Shown piece by piece: positions 10,728 to 21,564 of a stretch of DNA of 47,132 bases; positions within the stretch are counted from its first letter, which is position 1, and each line of letters starts with the position of its first letter. The notes under the pieces are model-generated. The model ran no database searches. It was not told the DNA's origin and saw only the letters and a list, made by a program, of their open reading frames with translations. Both the position numbers and the translations under genes were made by a program. Origin of the DNA: Auxenochlorella pyrenoidosa (Eukaryota; Chlorophyta; Trebouxiophyceae; Chlorellales; Chlorellaceae); NCBI GenBank assembly GCA_001430745.1, contig KQ482042.1:116636-163767 (forward strand). Direction: 5' to 3'.

Positions 10728-13700
10728 ATGGAGCGCCTTGATGCAACTGCAATCGCAGCAGGCCGGGCAACGGCGATCGTCGCGGCGGGGAGCGGCCGCT
10801 CTGCAGTCGCCGCAGGCGCAACTGTGCGCCTGGTCTCCTCCGATGCCAGCACTCTCCTGCCGCTGCCTCCTGGCGTGGCGGGCAAGCCCATTGCATCTTT
10901 GGCGGCCTCGCGCAGCGGCCGCCTGGTGGCAGCCGGCGAAAAGGGCTCCAAGCCAGGCCTCTACCTTTGGACCGCCGCCCCAGAGGGCACTGCGCAGCCG
11001 CCAGGGCTGGAGGTTGCGCGGGCGCTGCACTCCTTCTCTGTGGCGGCGCTGACCTTCTCGCCCAGTGGTGCGCTGGCAGCCTGGGCCAGTCGGATGCACA
11101 AACAGTCAGCATCAGCGCCTGACCGTCAGCACCCACGCTCTTTTCCTGAACCAACTGCCGGCTGAGGCCCCTCTGCTGCACACCTGAGCAGGTCGTCTGC
11201 TGGCCTCTCATGGTGGTGACCGCGACCACCAGGTCGCCATCTGGGCGCCAACAGTGTCTGGCGCTGGCGCAAAACAGCAGGGCCGCATCCGGCTAAAGGA
11301 GAGCTTCGATGCACTGGCGTTTGCGGGGGAGGAGCGGCTGGCGGCCATCAACCGAGGAAGCCTGGTGGGTGCTGGGAAGAAGGCTGCAGCAGCTCCGCAG
11401 AGAGCACTGCTCCGCAGCGCATAGCCCATGGTACCCATGGTACCATTCTGTCGCTGCCTGCTGCACGCAGTGCAGGTTGGTCCCAGCTCCCGCCATGCCC
11501 ACAAATCAGCAAACCGCTGCACTGTGCTTGCAGGTGGTCTTCACGCTGGAGCGTTCCAGCAACCACGGAAGCCTATCAATGAAGCTGACAGCCACCCGCA
11601 GCTTTGCACTGCCAGCGAGCCCCGTGCCCAGCCGGTTCCTGGGCCTGGCCGCGCTCCCAGACCCCGCGCCACGTGCGCTGCCCCGCCTGCTGGCCGCTAC
11701 AGAAGGCGGCCGCGTCTCGCTGCTGTGCCACGGCGGGCCAGCCGTTGAGCGCTCTGCTGATCTTCGGGTGGGTGCAGCACACTGCACCTGCGATGCCTGT
11801 GCAGGCGCATGAACACTGACCTTGCTAGCACATGGTGTGCCTGCAAGGCGTGCGCAGCATGCCACACTGCTTGGACGCTTTCGCCCTCCCATCTTTCCCT
11901 CGCAGGATTGCCACGTTCTATCAGTGTCTGTGTCAGCAGGTCATGTGGCACTGGTCGGCCCCTCCAGCATCAAGCTGCTGAGCGATGGCACTCTGGAGCT
12001 GGTGGCTGAGGTTGCCTCGCCAGCGGGCGGCTCCCAGGGGCGCATGGAGGCCTGTGCCCTGAGCCCTGATGGCAGCACCCTGCTGGCCAGTACGCGCGGG
12101 GGGCAGCTGCTGTCCTACAGTCTGCAGAACCCTTGCAGGCCCCATATTCAGAGCCAGCGGCGCCAGGGGCACAGGTACTGTGCTCCTTGTTGTCATGCTG
12201 ATGCCCGCCTAGCTGCAGACATCTTGCCCCAGTTCAGGATGTTCTTTCACTAGGCCTTGTGCGCTGTCCTTTCTTGCAGTGAGGCCATCACTGGCGCTGC
12301 AGCCATTCCTGGGACCACCGAGCTGGCCACCTGCAGGTGCGAAGGAGAGCCCACCTGCGGTGCAGGAGTGTGCAAGGCTGGCCCGACGGCCTAGTCTGCA
12401 AGCAACACTGCCTGCGTCCTGTGACCTGCTTTCTTCCCTGCAGTACTGACGGCCAACTGCTCCTGTGGGACTGCATGCCTGGCGGCGCCCAGCTCACCTG
12501 CTCAGATGCACTTGATTTATGCGAGCAGCCTGGCAACGCCTCTGCCAAGCTGCACTGCCTCGCTGCCAGCCCCGACGGCAGCCTGCTTGCGGCAGGTAGG
12601 CCAGAGCCCAGTGTGGCATGCGATGCTTTGCTGGGTGTGCCGTCTGCTGCCCGATGAACTTCCAGCCCTGCAACTCCTCCCCTGCACCTGCCCCCTGCGT
12701 GCAGGCGACCACACCGGGCGTGTGCACCTCGTATCAACACGCCCCAGTCTCCGCTTTCTAAGCAGCCAGCCAGCTGTGCAGGGCGAGGTGTCCGCCCTTG
12801 CCTTTGGGCCTGGCCTCGGCAGCAGCGCCCCTCTGCTGGCGGCAGGCAGCCGTAATGGCAGCGTCTCGGTGCTATGCCTGGAGGCCGATGGCAGCTGCAC
12901 ACGGCTGGCCAGCCTGGCAGACCACAAAGGCCCGGTGATCGGCCTGGCATTCACTGCAGATGGCCTGGCCACGGCCGAGCAGATAAAGCGAGTTCTGTAC
13001 ACCTGGGATGGCTCTGCGGGGCAGCTGGTGCTGGCGGGGGTGGTGGCAGCTCCAAAGGGCGGCTCCCTGACGGCACTGACAGCTGCCCAGCAGGGCAGCA
13101 TGCTGGTGGCGGTCAGCAAGGCAGGCAAAGCCACCGTCTGTCAGGCAGCTCCTGGCGGGAAGACGGCCTCTGTGCAGCTGCTGGATAGGATGCAAGGTGG
13201 GTGCTGTGTGCGCTGCGAGGCCAAGCCCTCGATGCCGTTCCTGTGAGCCTGTAGCCTGTGCCTCCTAGTAAATTGATCGTCTCAGCACCATGATAATTCT
13301 GCATGCCGCAGCTCGCCTTTTCCCTTCAGGCGAGGTGACTGCCGTGGCGGTGGACGATGGTGGCAGCCTGCTGGTGTGCGCTACGACTCGCAACAACCTA
13401 CTGGCCTTCTCTCTGCCCGGCGGCAAGCTGCTGGCCGCCGGCAAGGTGCACACAGCGGGAGCGTGCATTGGCCAGGTGAGGTCGCAAGTCCATGTGGTGT
13501 CATGGAGCTGCCTGGGCAGGCATGATGCATGGGTGCAGCGGTCGAGGAGCCCAATGTTGCTAGCCACCCTGGATTGGAGCATGCATTACACAGCGCGCAA
13601 GGCATTGGTGTACCTCTGCCTGCGCTCGGCCTATTTTGCAGGTGCTTGTCATGCACAGCGCAAGCTGCATTGCCACCGCCGGGGATGACTACGCCGTGTG

Positions 13701-16700
13701 CCTCCACCCGCTGCCGCCCAGCCTCGCCTCAAAGTGCCTCCTGCCAGCAAAGGTGAGAGGACTAGGCTGCTCACAGTTCACCTGCGCCTGTGGCCTCTGG
13801 CGCGTAGCGCAGCAACCGTCGAGCTTTTACTGACAACATTTAAATGCACTTGATTTCACAGGGGCCAGCACTTGAGGCGGCGCTGCCAGCCGCCAGCGCC
13901 GAAGAGTATGGCAGCAGCGCTAGCTCGGAGCGCATCCAGCCCAAGGCCCTCGCCCCCCTGATTGACAACGCTGCATGCTTGCCCACCCTGGCCAGCTCCT
14001 CAGCCCCTCCCACGGCTGTTGCGCCAACAGCGGGGCCTGCAACAGGGCCGCAGGCAGCGCTGCCTGCAGCGCCTGGCGAGGAGGCAGCTGCTGTGGTGCC
14101 ACAGCCTCCACCTGTGAGCCTGCAGCATACAGCATCCATTCCGCCCTCTCCCAACCGCACAGCTGTCCTGGCCGGCCGGCAGCAGCAGCAGCAACAGCTA
14201 GAGGAGCTGGAGGGACTCTTCGCCGCCCTGCCGCCACCCAGGAGCCCGCTGGCGCGCAAGACTGCCACTGCTGCACAGGAGATCGAGGCGCAGGTGCGAA
14301 TTTTGCCAAGGTGCTGTGTTTTTCTGCCGTACCAGGGTTGACCTCTGGCTGTTGCGAGGGCTGAGAAGCGGTGCGTGCTAGCAGTCTAGCCAGCATCCTT
14401 TTTAATCAATCCTTGCTGCGTACCCGTCCCTTGCCTGCAGGTACCTGCCACGCTGTTGCCTCCACCTGCCTCGCTGCCAGCTGCTCCCGCCGGTGTCGGC
14501 ACGCCCCTTTCCCACGCCATCAACTTTGCCTCCCCGCTAGAGACCGTGTCCAGCATCAGCCCTGGCCTGCTGCAGTCCCCTGATGTCTTTGCCGACCTGC
14601 TCAGCCCGCCAGCTGGCGCTGCGGCGGCCCAAGCTGGGCCACACGCCTCTGTACTGCTGGTGGCTGAGGGTCCTGGCGGCAGTGCCGCCAAGCCTGCTGC
14701 TGCTGAGAGCAGCGCTAAGGCTGCCTCCCTGCGGCGTCTGGCTGCCATCGTGGGCTGGCGCCGCAGCAGCCGCCAGCCTGCTGTCGGCAAGCTGGCAGCG
14801 GAGCATGACGCGCTGGCGGCTGCGGATGCCGAGCGCTGCAGGTGAGATGGAGGCTTGCATTCATTCTCGCCCCCATGTGCACACTGCAGTGCTCGAATGC
14901 AGCCTGTCTTGCAACCAAGTGCTTGGCGGCAACAACAGGGCATCCTGCCGGACCTCCCCTCCCCTTGCAGGGCGCTGCTGCAGCTGTCGCCAGGCCCTGG
15001 AGGCGCTGTGCCTGGCCCCTCCCCCGCCTCCCCTGCTTACTTCAGCCCAGCCGGCACCAGCTCCTGTGGCTCAGCCACCGTGGACGTCGGCAACGCTCTT
15101 GACCCTGCCCGTGGCAGCGTTTCGGTCGACCAGCCGCGTCGCCGGCGCAGCTGGGGCCCATTGCCCAGCGACGAGGGGCCGCAGCGCACGCTGAGCGCGC
15201 ACTCCCTGAGCTCGGTGCATGCTGCGGAGGCATTCCCAGGTGCGGAGGCGGCAGTGCGCGCACACTCCTCCCTCGGCCTCACCTGTGTGCCGGCAGCGCC
15301 TGGCAGTGAGGAAATCTGGGGCATCCATGGACACAGGCCCGCCCCGGCCGCCCCCGGCGGCGCCGACGGTGGCTGCAGCTCCGGCCCAGCACTCTCGCGG
15401 CGCCTGTCCTTCTCGGTCGGCGGCTTTGGAGGTTTTGGGATTGCCAAGACCCAACAGGTGATGCCCCAGGTCTTGTAGAAAGGCCGGCCATACTTGTAGG
15501 GCCTCATCTGTACTGCTTAGGTCAGCATGGCCAAGCCGTGCAGTGACATGCAGCTGCACCAGCATCTCCGAGTGTCTGCATCTGACCCAAAATGCAGGGC
15601 GACGAGGAGGATACCCCAACGCTGCAGCCCAGGGGTGCAGCCAAGCCTGCTACCGCTGGGGCTGGAGGGCTCCCAACCCTTGACCTGGCCTCCTATCACA
15701 GCCCTGGCCTGGCAGGAGCAAGCCTACTGGATCAGGGCTCATCCAGCACTCCCCGCCTCTTCCTCGGCGCCCCCCCCCCCTCGGCCACGGCCGCAGGCGT
15801 GGTGCTCTCTCCTGCACAGCAGGCCCTGCTGGCATCTCCTGTGCAGGCGCAGCTCCTGGAATCATGCCCAGCACACAATTGCAGCAGCAGCAAAACTGCG
15901 GCGCCTGCGGCAACTGCCGCCAGCTCTGTGGCCACCCCAGCTGGGTCGCCAAGCCTGGGTCTGCAGGGCCGCCCGCCCGTCCCAAAGCTGAACCTCAGCA
16001 CGCTGTCGGGTGGCGGCGCAGCCCCTCCCCCCAACCTTTGCTCCGGCAAGCGCACCCGGCTGGCCAGGGCGTCTGGGCTGCCGGCGGAGAGCAGCGGCAG
16101 CGCAGTCAGCGCGCGTCCAGGCCACTTGTCTGCACGGCGCACGAGCAACCCCCGCCGTGCTGCCTCGTTGCAGCAGCCTGCTGCAGCAGCTGCTACTGCT
16201 GCAGCTGCAATGGTGCTGCCGGTGCAGGATGGCGAGGCGGGCAGCGACTCCGATGCCGACTCTGCCGAGGCTCAGCCAGAGAGCAAGAAGAGCAGGGCCC
16301 TGCGCCGCTCCCCGCCACGCATCATCATCACATCTGCCCTGTTCTCCTACTCGGCAGAGAAGGCCAAGGTGGGTGGGGTCATGGCGGGGGGGGGGGCAGG
16401 GAGAGGCAAGGTTGTCTGCAGACGTGGTGACCGCTTGTCTTCCCAGCATGCTATGCGATGACCACAGCTGCCCTGCGCCTCCCCCCCTCAACCCTGCAGG
16501 CCCCGGTGCGCGCATCTGCAGAGGCCCCCAGCTCCGGCCGTGCCACCGGCGGTGGCGCCTTCTGGCACGTGGCAGCATCCCCCGTAGATGCGGCCGGCTC
16601 GATGTGCGCCGCATCTTGCTCGCCCTGCAGCTTTGTGGGTGTCGAGGACGACCCCTTCTGCCGGCCTGCTGCCCACGACCCGCTGGAGGGGCTGCCCACC

Positions 16701-17348
16701 CCGGCAGTCCGCCTGCAGCCCTCGCCGCCGCCCCCGCTGTCCGGCCTGCCCTCAGGCTCCCCCCCAGCCTCAGAGGGCAGCCCGGGGTCGGAGCTCAGTG
16801 AAGCGCAGCTGCTCCCTGCAGCTTTTGGAGCCATCAAGGCGGGCGCCGGCGGCTCAGGTGGCGCTGCTTCCTGCCCTGGCCAGGCTCAACCGGAAGAGGA
16901 GGTGCTGGAAGAGCCGGCCCCTGCAGCGCAGCCAGACGTCTCTGCGGTGCTGCAGCAGCTGGAACAGGGCCTGGCAGGCCTGACCAGCCTGGCAGCCGGC
17001 GACGGGACGGCACTGGATGCCGGCAACAGGCAGAAGCTTTCGGGCCTGCTGGGCGGCATCGCCACCGCCGGTGGCCACCTGACCTCCGCGCTGTCCAGCC
17101 GGGCAGCTGCTCCTGCTGGGGCTGTAGACGCTGGCGAGCAGGAGAATGCAGGCTGCAATCCTGCTGCTGCTCTGCCTGGTATGGCAGCAGGTATGTCCGC
17201 GGCCGCAGCGCAGGTGGGCCCTACAGCCGTGTCGCCTTTCTGCAGCGCGAGCCAGCAAAGCACGGAGAGCTCGGATCTTGCAGCCTTCAAGGCCGAGGTG
17301 TGGCGCGAGCTGGCAGACATGAGGCGGCTGCTTGCCTCCCGGGCTTGA
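10728..17348 (+). CDS. WDR62/MAPKBP1-like WD40-repeat protein
   Basis: Fourteen exons join in phase to 1637 residues: 10728-11067, 11192-11364, 11534-11767, 11906-12174, 12280-12336, 12444-12595, 12705-13196, 13330-13475, 13642-13752, 13862-14293, 14441-14841, 14971-15457, 15598-16368 and 16500-17348. All introns are GT-AG. The first half carries degenerate WD40 blades: SRSGRLVAAGEKG-PGLYLW, FSPSG-RLLASHGGDRDHQVAIWAP, CHVLSVSVSAGHVALVGPSS, TDGQLLLWD, AAGDHTGRVHLV, LLAAGSRNGSVSVL and GDDYAVCLH. Their order resembles the double WD40 region of WDR62 and MAPKBP1, which are spindle or centrosome and kinase scaffold proteins in animals. The second half, from about residue 690, is long, low in order and rich in Ala, Pro, Gly and Ser. 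It ends in a predicted amphipathic helix (DLAAFKAEVWRELADMRRLL). Function here is inferred. An alternative ATG at 10608 would add 40 residues. Confidence 0.75.
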
Positions 17349-17963
17349 ATGGATGACTTCATAGCTAGCGGTTTGAGACACAAGTGCCCATACTCCCTTG
17401 CGCCTGTTTCCCTAGCTAGTTCCGTTTCTTTTAGAGTCACTAGCCCTTGTATTACATGATGCAGACGCTGTTGCTGAAATGCAGTCGCTTCTTTCTTCAA
17501 TTTGAGTCGTCACTATTAGAGGCTGCTAACAGTGCAACGGTGCAAGAGATCCAATCCTTCCAAAGATGGAAGTGTGGCAACACGATCCCGGGCCTGCCAC
17601 CACAGTCAGTGCCTGCGCCAAGCCTCTGCCTCGCTCCCCGTGAGTTGCGGCTGGTCTGGCCCCGGCAGGTTGGCACCCGCGTCCATGCGCTCGGCCACGC
17701 CTTACAGGAGGGAAGAAAGGCGCCGGGCAGCAAAGATGATGGGTTGCTCGCACTGCATGCAGCCAGGCTCTCTTATTTTGCGGCAGGGCATGCTGAGGCA
17801 GATCATGCAGGAAGGCCAGGGCATGCTAGTGTTCGGTGGGCCTGCATGGTGCAGTATGCGACTGCCCTGCATGCCGCTGGTATGCTGGGCACGCGGGCAC
17901 GCGCATGCAAGAGTGGGCATGCAGATGCACATTTGGTGGGCTTGGTGCTCCGGTGAGCGGCTC
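17349..17963. other. Convergent 3' intergenic region
   Basis: Between the stops of the WD40 gene (+) and an unrecognised gene (-). The sequence near 17380-17540 is less GC-rich than the genes around it, as expected for 3' UTRs. A TGTAA on the minus strand (17452-17456) is a weak poly(A) candidate for the minus-strand gene. Confidence 0.5.
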
Positions 17964-19048
17964 TCAGTCGCCTGCCTCACCCTGCCCAGTGTCCTCCCGA
18001 GCTGCTGGCTGCTGGGGCCCTGCTGCATCGGCCCTCTCCCGCTCCACAGCCGCAGCTGCAGCACCCCTGTTCTCAAAAAAGTCCTGCATAGCGCAGAGGA
18101 AATGCAGGCGGAACTTGAAAACAGACTTCAGCGCGTGCATCTGCTGCTGACCGCCGAATGCCCTGCGCCTGCTGCAAGCAGAGTCTGCTGCACCATTGCA
18201 GCGCCATTTTCCCAGGCCCACCTGCACAGCGCGCTGCAGCTCTGGGCTGGCCACAGCCGAGTGGTCTGGTGCAGCCGCAGAGACGTCCACCAGCCCACCG
18301 CCAGAAGTCCCCGGCAGCTCGCCGCGCACCCCGCCGCCTGCATCGGCGCCGCCCATGTTATATTTGCCCGTCACGTGCTCCACCGCCATGCCCGTCACCT
18401 GGGGACGACAAGTGTGTGCAGGGAAACAGCAGTAGGGCGTTGCCATTGGATTGGAAAGAGCAGCGCATGTGTGAGCCACTTCTCTGCAACCCCTCCCAGC
18501 CTATGAGGCTGCGCCGCAGCCTTCCCCTCAAGGTGCTCTAGCGCTTCGCATGCTCTGATCAAGATCTTCTCTATAAAGCACGGCAGCTCACCGGGTCGTA
18601 CGCCACTGGCCACTTGCCAAAGGAAGTGGCCACCTGGCCGTGCTCGTCGTAGCCTGTGCAGCAGCGCTGGGTGCGTGGAGGCGTGAAGTCGATCCGGCAG
18701 CTGCTGACAGCTGGCTGCGGGGACAAGGAGCGGTGGCCTGCCCTGCCACGGCCGCACCTGTGCCCCTCTGGTAGGCTGCCCCTGTGGGCACGTTTCCCTG
18801 GCCGTCGTGCGTGCCGTAGCCTGCGTGCACAAGTGTCGAGACAATTGCACAGCATGCGCAGTCAGACTGCGGCGCCGGCGCCTCGCGGCGGCTGCACCCG
18901 ATGCCGCCAGCGCCTGCACTCTTTGCCCCGCACCCGTGTCGGTGAAGGCTCCCGGAGCTCTCCCTTCTGCGGAAAGGGCAGAGGAAGTAGAATCAGCGCC
19001 GGAAGAGCGTGTCGGGAGCCGCAAAAGAAGAGTACAACCCTCGCGCAC
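17964..19048 (-). CDS. Unrecognised small protein
   Basis: I do not recognise a family. Exons 18714-18592, 18398-18222 and 18083-17964 are joined by good splice sites in phase and encode a plausible reading: CRIDFTPPRTQRCCTGYDEH, FGKWPVAYDPVTGMAVEHVT, KYNMGGAD, VASPELQRAVQ, DFFENRGAAAAAVERERADA. The first exon is uncertain. The frame from an ATG at 19048 to a donor at 18757 fits the phase, giving about 237 residues with an Arg- and Ala-rich N-terminus that could be an organelle presequence. A different frame over the same bases (GYGTHDGQGNVPTGAAYQRG) looks more protein-like and would fit if the next acceptor were four bases downstream, with another exon upstream. The gene is head-to-tail with PIG-X. 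No membrane segment is visible. Confidence 0.4.
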
Positions 19049-19715
19049 CTCCTCCGCCTTCCCCCATGGTGTTGCTGAGGTTTGACATTACGAGCAGGCT
19101 CTTGAAACGATAAGAATTGAGAGCGAAATAGCAGAGCATGCAGAAAGGCTGTATGTTGAGGGTGTGCTGCGCTCTGCTCAGCGAGCCCAGCTCCCCTTTC
19201 CTGCATGCAATCATCTGCTTTTCGGCCGCAACTGTCCATTCAAAGACACGACGAGCGCGGGCAAAGCAAGCCGCCCACCGTCGCAGGCGACAGGCATCAC
19301 CCTCAGCGGGCGCCCGCAGGCGGGAGCCTCCACAGATGCAGATTGAACACCAATTCTTCAGGCAGCACAATCAATGTATCGTCCGGCAGCTGAAAACAGT
19401 GCAAAGGAAGCCTGACTGTCAGGGGGAGCGAACCGCGAGGGCATGGGTACAACATTTGCGGCATGCTGGCGGCTGCCCTGCACTGCGCAGGCACTGGCAG
19501 AAGTGCCAAGCCCAAAGCCAGGAAAGGAGCGCCGCCGCGCCAGGTATGTCTTGGCAGCCTGCCTGCTTGTCGCACATCACCCCGCCTCAGCGTCGTCAAT
19601 GCTGCCATTGCTGCCATGCTCCTGATATGCAGAGAATGCGGGCGAAGCAGGCTGTTGACAGGCGGTGTTCATTGTCGGCAACAAACAAAGCACGTGACAC
19701 CGGCAGCGTGCCACA
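19049..19715. other. Intergenic region upstream of the 17964-19048 gene
   Basis: Separates the PIG-X stop from the next minus-strand gene. Several overlapping short open frames exist in both directions but none shows family motifs or convincing splice structure. It presumably holds the PIG-X 3' UTR and the promoter, and possibly first exon, of the next gene. Confidence 0.45.
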
Positions 19716-20814
19716 TCACTCCCGCTTTTGCTGTGGCCGCTGCCGGCCTGGCTGCTCACTCGGCCCGCACAGCGCCCACAGCACCGCCACCACTCCAAGG
19801 AGCAGGGCCGCCGCCGTGCCTGACGCCACCAGCGGCCCGTGCCGCAGGTTTCCTGCTGGCCGGTCCCAGCGCACAGGCTGTGGCAGCGCTTCCGCCGCCA
19901 GCTGTGCCAACTGCCACTGTCCGCCAGCCTTGGCATCGCTGGCACTGCCACCCGGGCACTGCACCAGCACCAGGGGTGGTGACAAGTCAGTGACGACTGG
20001 CACCGCCAGCGCTGCCTGCCACCAGCTGCCCGCCTGCTGCGGCTGCTGCCCCTGCTGGGGGTGAGGATACCGAGCGTGCAGCGGTACCGCAAGCTCTGCG
20101 CCAGCTGTGCAGCTGAGCTGGGCCTGCATCGACAGCAGAATGGCGGGGGAGGAGGGCTGACCGTGGGAGAGGGTTCGCTGCGGAAGCGGTGCCCTGGTGG
20201 CAGGCAGGCAGGGATGGTGCTTGCTCCTCAGGGCCGTAACGCGCACAGGGCAGCCTTAACAGGCAACAGCGTTCGAATACACGAGCTTGAGCGGCGGGCT
20301 GCGAGCGCTGCTGGCAGGGCATGCGCGCCACACTTGCCTGGCTGGCTGCCGACGAAGCATTGCTGTCGCACAGCACGGCCAACACTGTAGGGTGGCTGTA
20401 CCGCTCGATGCTCTCCACATCCACGGTCCCAAACAGCTGGACCGCAGGCCCCTGGCCTAGCGCCACTGCATTGTCAAGCTGGTAAATGTCTGTGAAGACA
20501 GCCGGCGGCAGCGGCTGCAGGAGCGCTGCACGGACGGCTGGCGGCGGCGCTGCCGTGGCTGAGGCAGCATCGCTTGATGCACCGGTATCCTCCGATCGCT
20601 TCAACGGCGAGCATGTGATCTCCAGGCGGTAAACCAGCTCCCGATGAGCCCCTGAGCCGCGCAGCGACATGGCAAGGGACGCCAAAGCCCGGCTTTTCTG
20701 ACAGGGACCGCCGCAGTAGTGCCGCTGTGCATCTTCCAGCTGCCCCGAGCACCCCAGAGTAGCCCAGAGCAGCCAGAAGGCTGTCGCTAGTCCGGCTCCC
20801 CCTCGTCTGCACAT
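19716..20814 (-). CDS. PIGX: PIG-X, stabilising subunit of GPI mannosyltransferase I
   Basis: Two exons, 20814-20338 and 20123-19716, join in phase 0 to 294 residues. PIG-X is an ER type I membrane protein that stabilises PIG-M, which adds the first mannose to the GPI-anchor precursor. The sequence has an N-terminal signal peptide (LATAFWLLWATLGCSG). A lumenal domain follows with HRELVYRLEI, LPPAVFTDIYQLDN, LFGTVDVESIERYSHPTVLA, and after the intron the family hallmark VPLHARYPHP, then LVLVQCPG. Near the C-terminus is one membrane helix (LVASGTAAALLLGVVAVLWA) and a short basic tail (RQRPQQKRE). Size and topology fit the family. The single intron begins CAG|GCAAGT and is another GC-AG intron; reading through it would destroy the domain. 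The gene is divergent from the PHD-GNAT gene. Confidence 0.8.
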
Positions 20815-21564
20815 GTTTCAGGCTTCTGGCAATGAATATTGGAAGGAGTAAATTCCGATCTCGAAAGAATAATCTTTGGCGGGTTTGCTGTCCGTGGCTG
20901 TTCCAGCCAGCTCAGCCGTCGCCGCCAATTCACTGCTGCCGCATGGCCGGGGAAGGCTTTCTGCCATCCCTACCAGCTCACTTGCCTCTTGAAATGTCAA
21001 CCAGCGATGAAACGACCGCAGCCATAGCTTCAAGTCCGTCGTAGGAGCTTAGGATTCCAGCGATGTAGGTGCAGGCAGCTGCAGGCGGCCCAGCTGGGCG
21101 CCTTGCTGCTGCACGTGCACCCACCCCCCTCCAGCTCACCGTGTCAAGGCGCTTGTCAAGAACTGTCACAGAATCAGGAAAGGAGTTGCTTGCAAGCACG
21201 GAATGCGTCCCTGCACATGGCATGAGCCAATCACGCACCCCTCCGCTGAATTGCAACAACGCCATTTTGAAGCAGGCAAGAACAACAGCAGCCGTCTACA
21301 GAGCAGGACTTATCGCATGCTTTGCAAATTATTTCGAAAATGAAACATTTAGGAGCATCTTGGCACTATAGGATCAAGAGGATGCTTCTGTCATGCGGCT
21401 GGGAGCGGCTGGCCAGCCATGGCGCGCCCTGCCGCCCCGCCGCGCCGCTGCTAGGCATGCCGGGATTCGTTCCTCCAATGCGTGATTTGGTCGACACGAT
21501 CCATCTCGCCTCCTGGTTCGGGCTCTAGCGCCGTGCCTCTTGCCCACTTGCCCCCCAGCCGCCG
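20815..21564. promoter_or_regulatory. Divergent promoter region of PIG-X and the PHD-GNAT gene
   Basis: Holds 750 bases between two outward-facing start codons. It is less GC-rich than the coding parts around 20830-20880 and 21260-21380 (for example tgcaaattatttcgaaaatg near 21320). No clear TATA box. A short minus-strand frame here is discussed among the rejected items. Confidence 0.4.

Noticed and set aside
11426..11447. Palindrome around catggtacccatggtaccat
   Set aside because: A short nested palindrome inside a WD40-gene intron; no second copy or functional context.
20978..21265. Minus-strand frame with a protein-like stretch (GGVRDWLMPCAGTHSVLASN) and a possible GT donor
   Set aside because: No downstream exon joins it in phase, the frame turns low-complexity, and PIG-X has its own start and signal peptide further downstream. 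It may be 5' UTR or upstream sequence.
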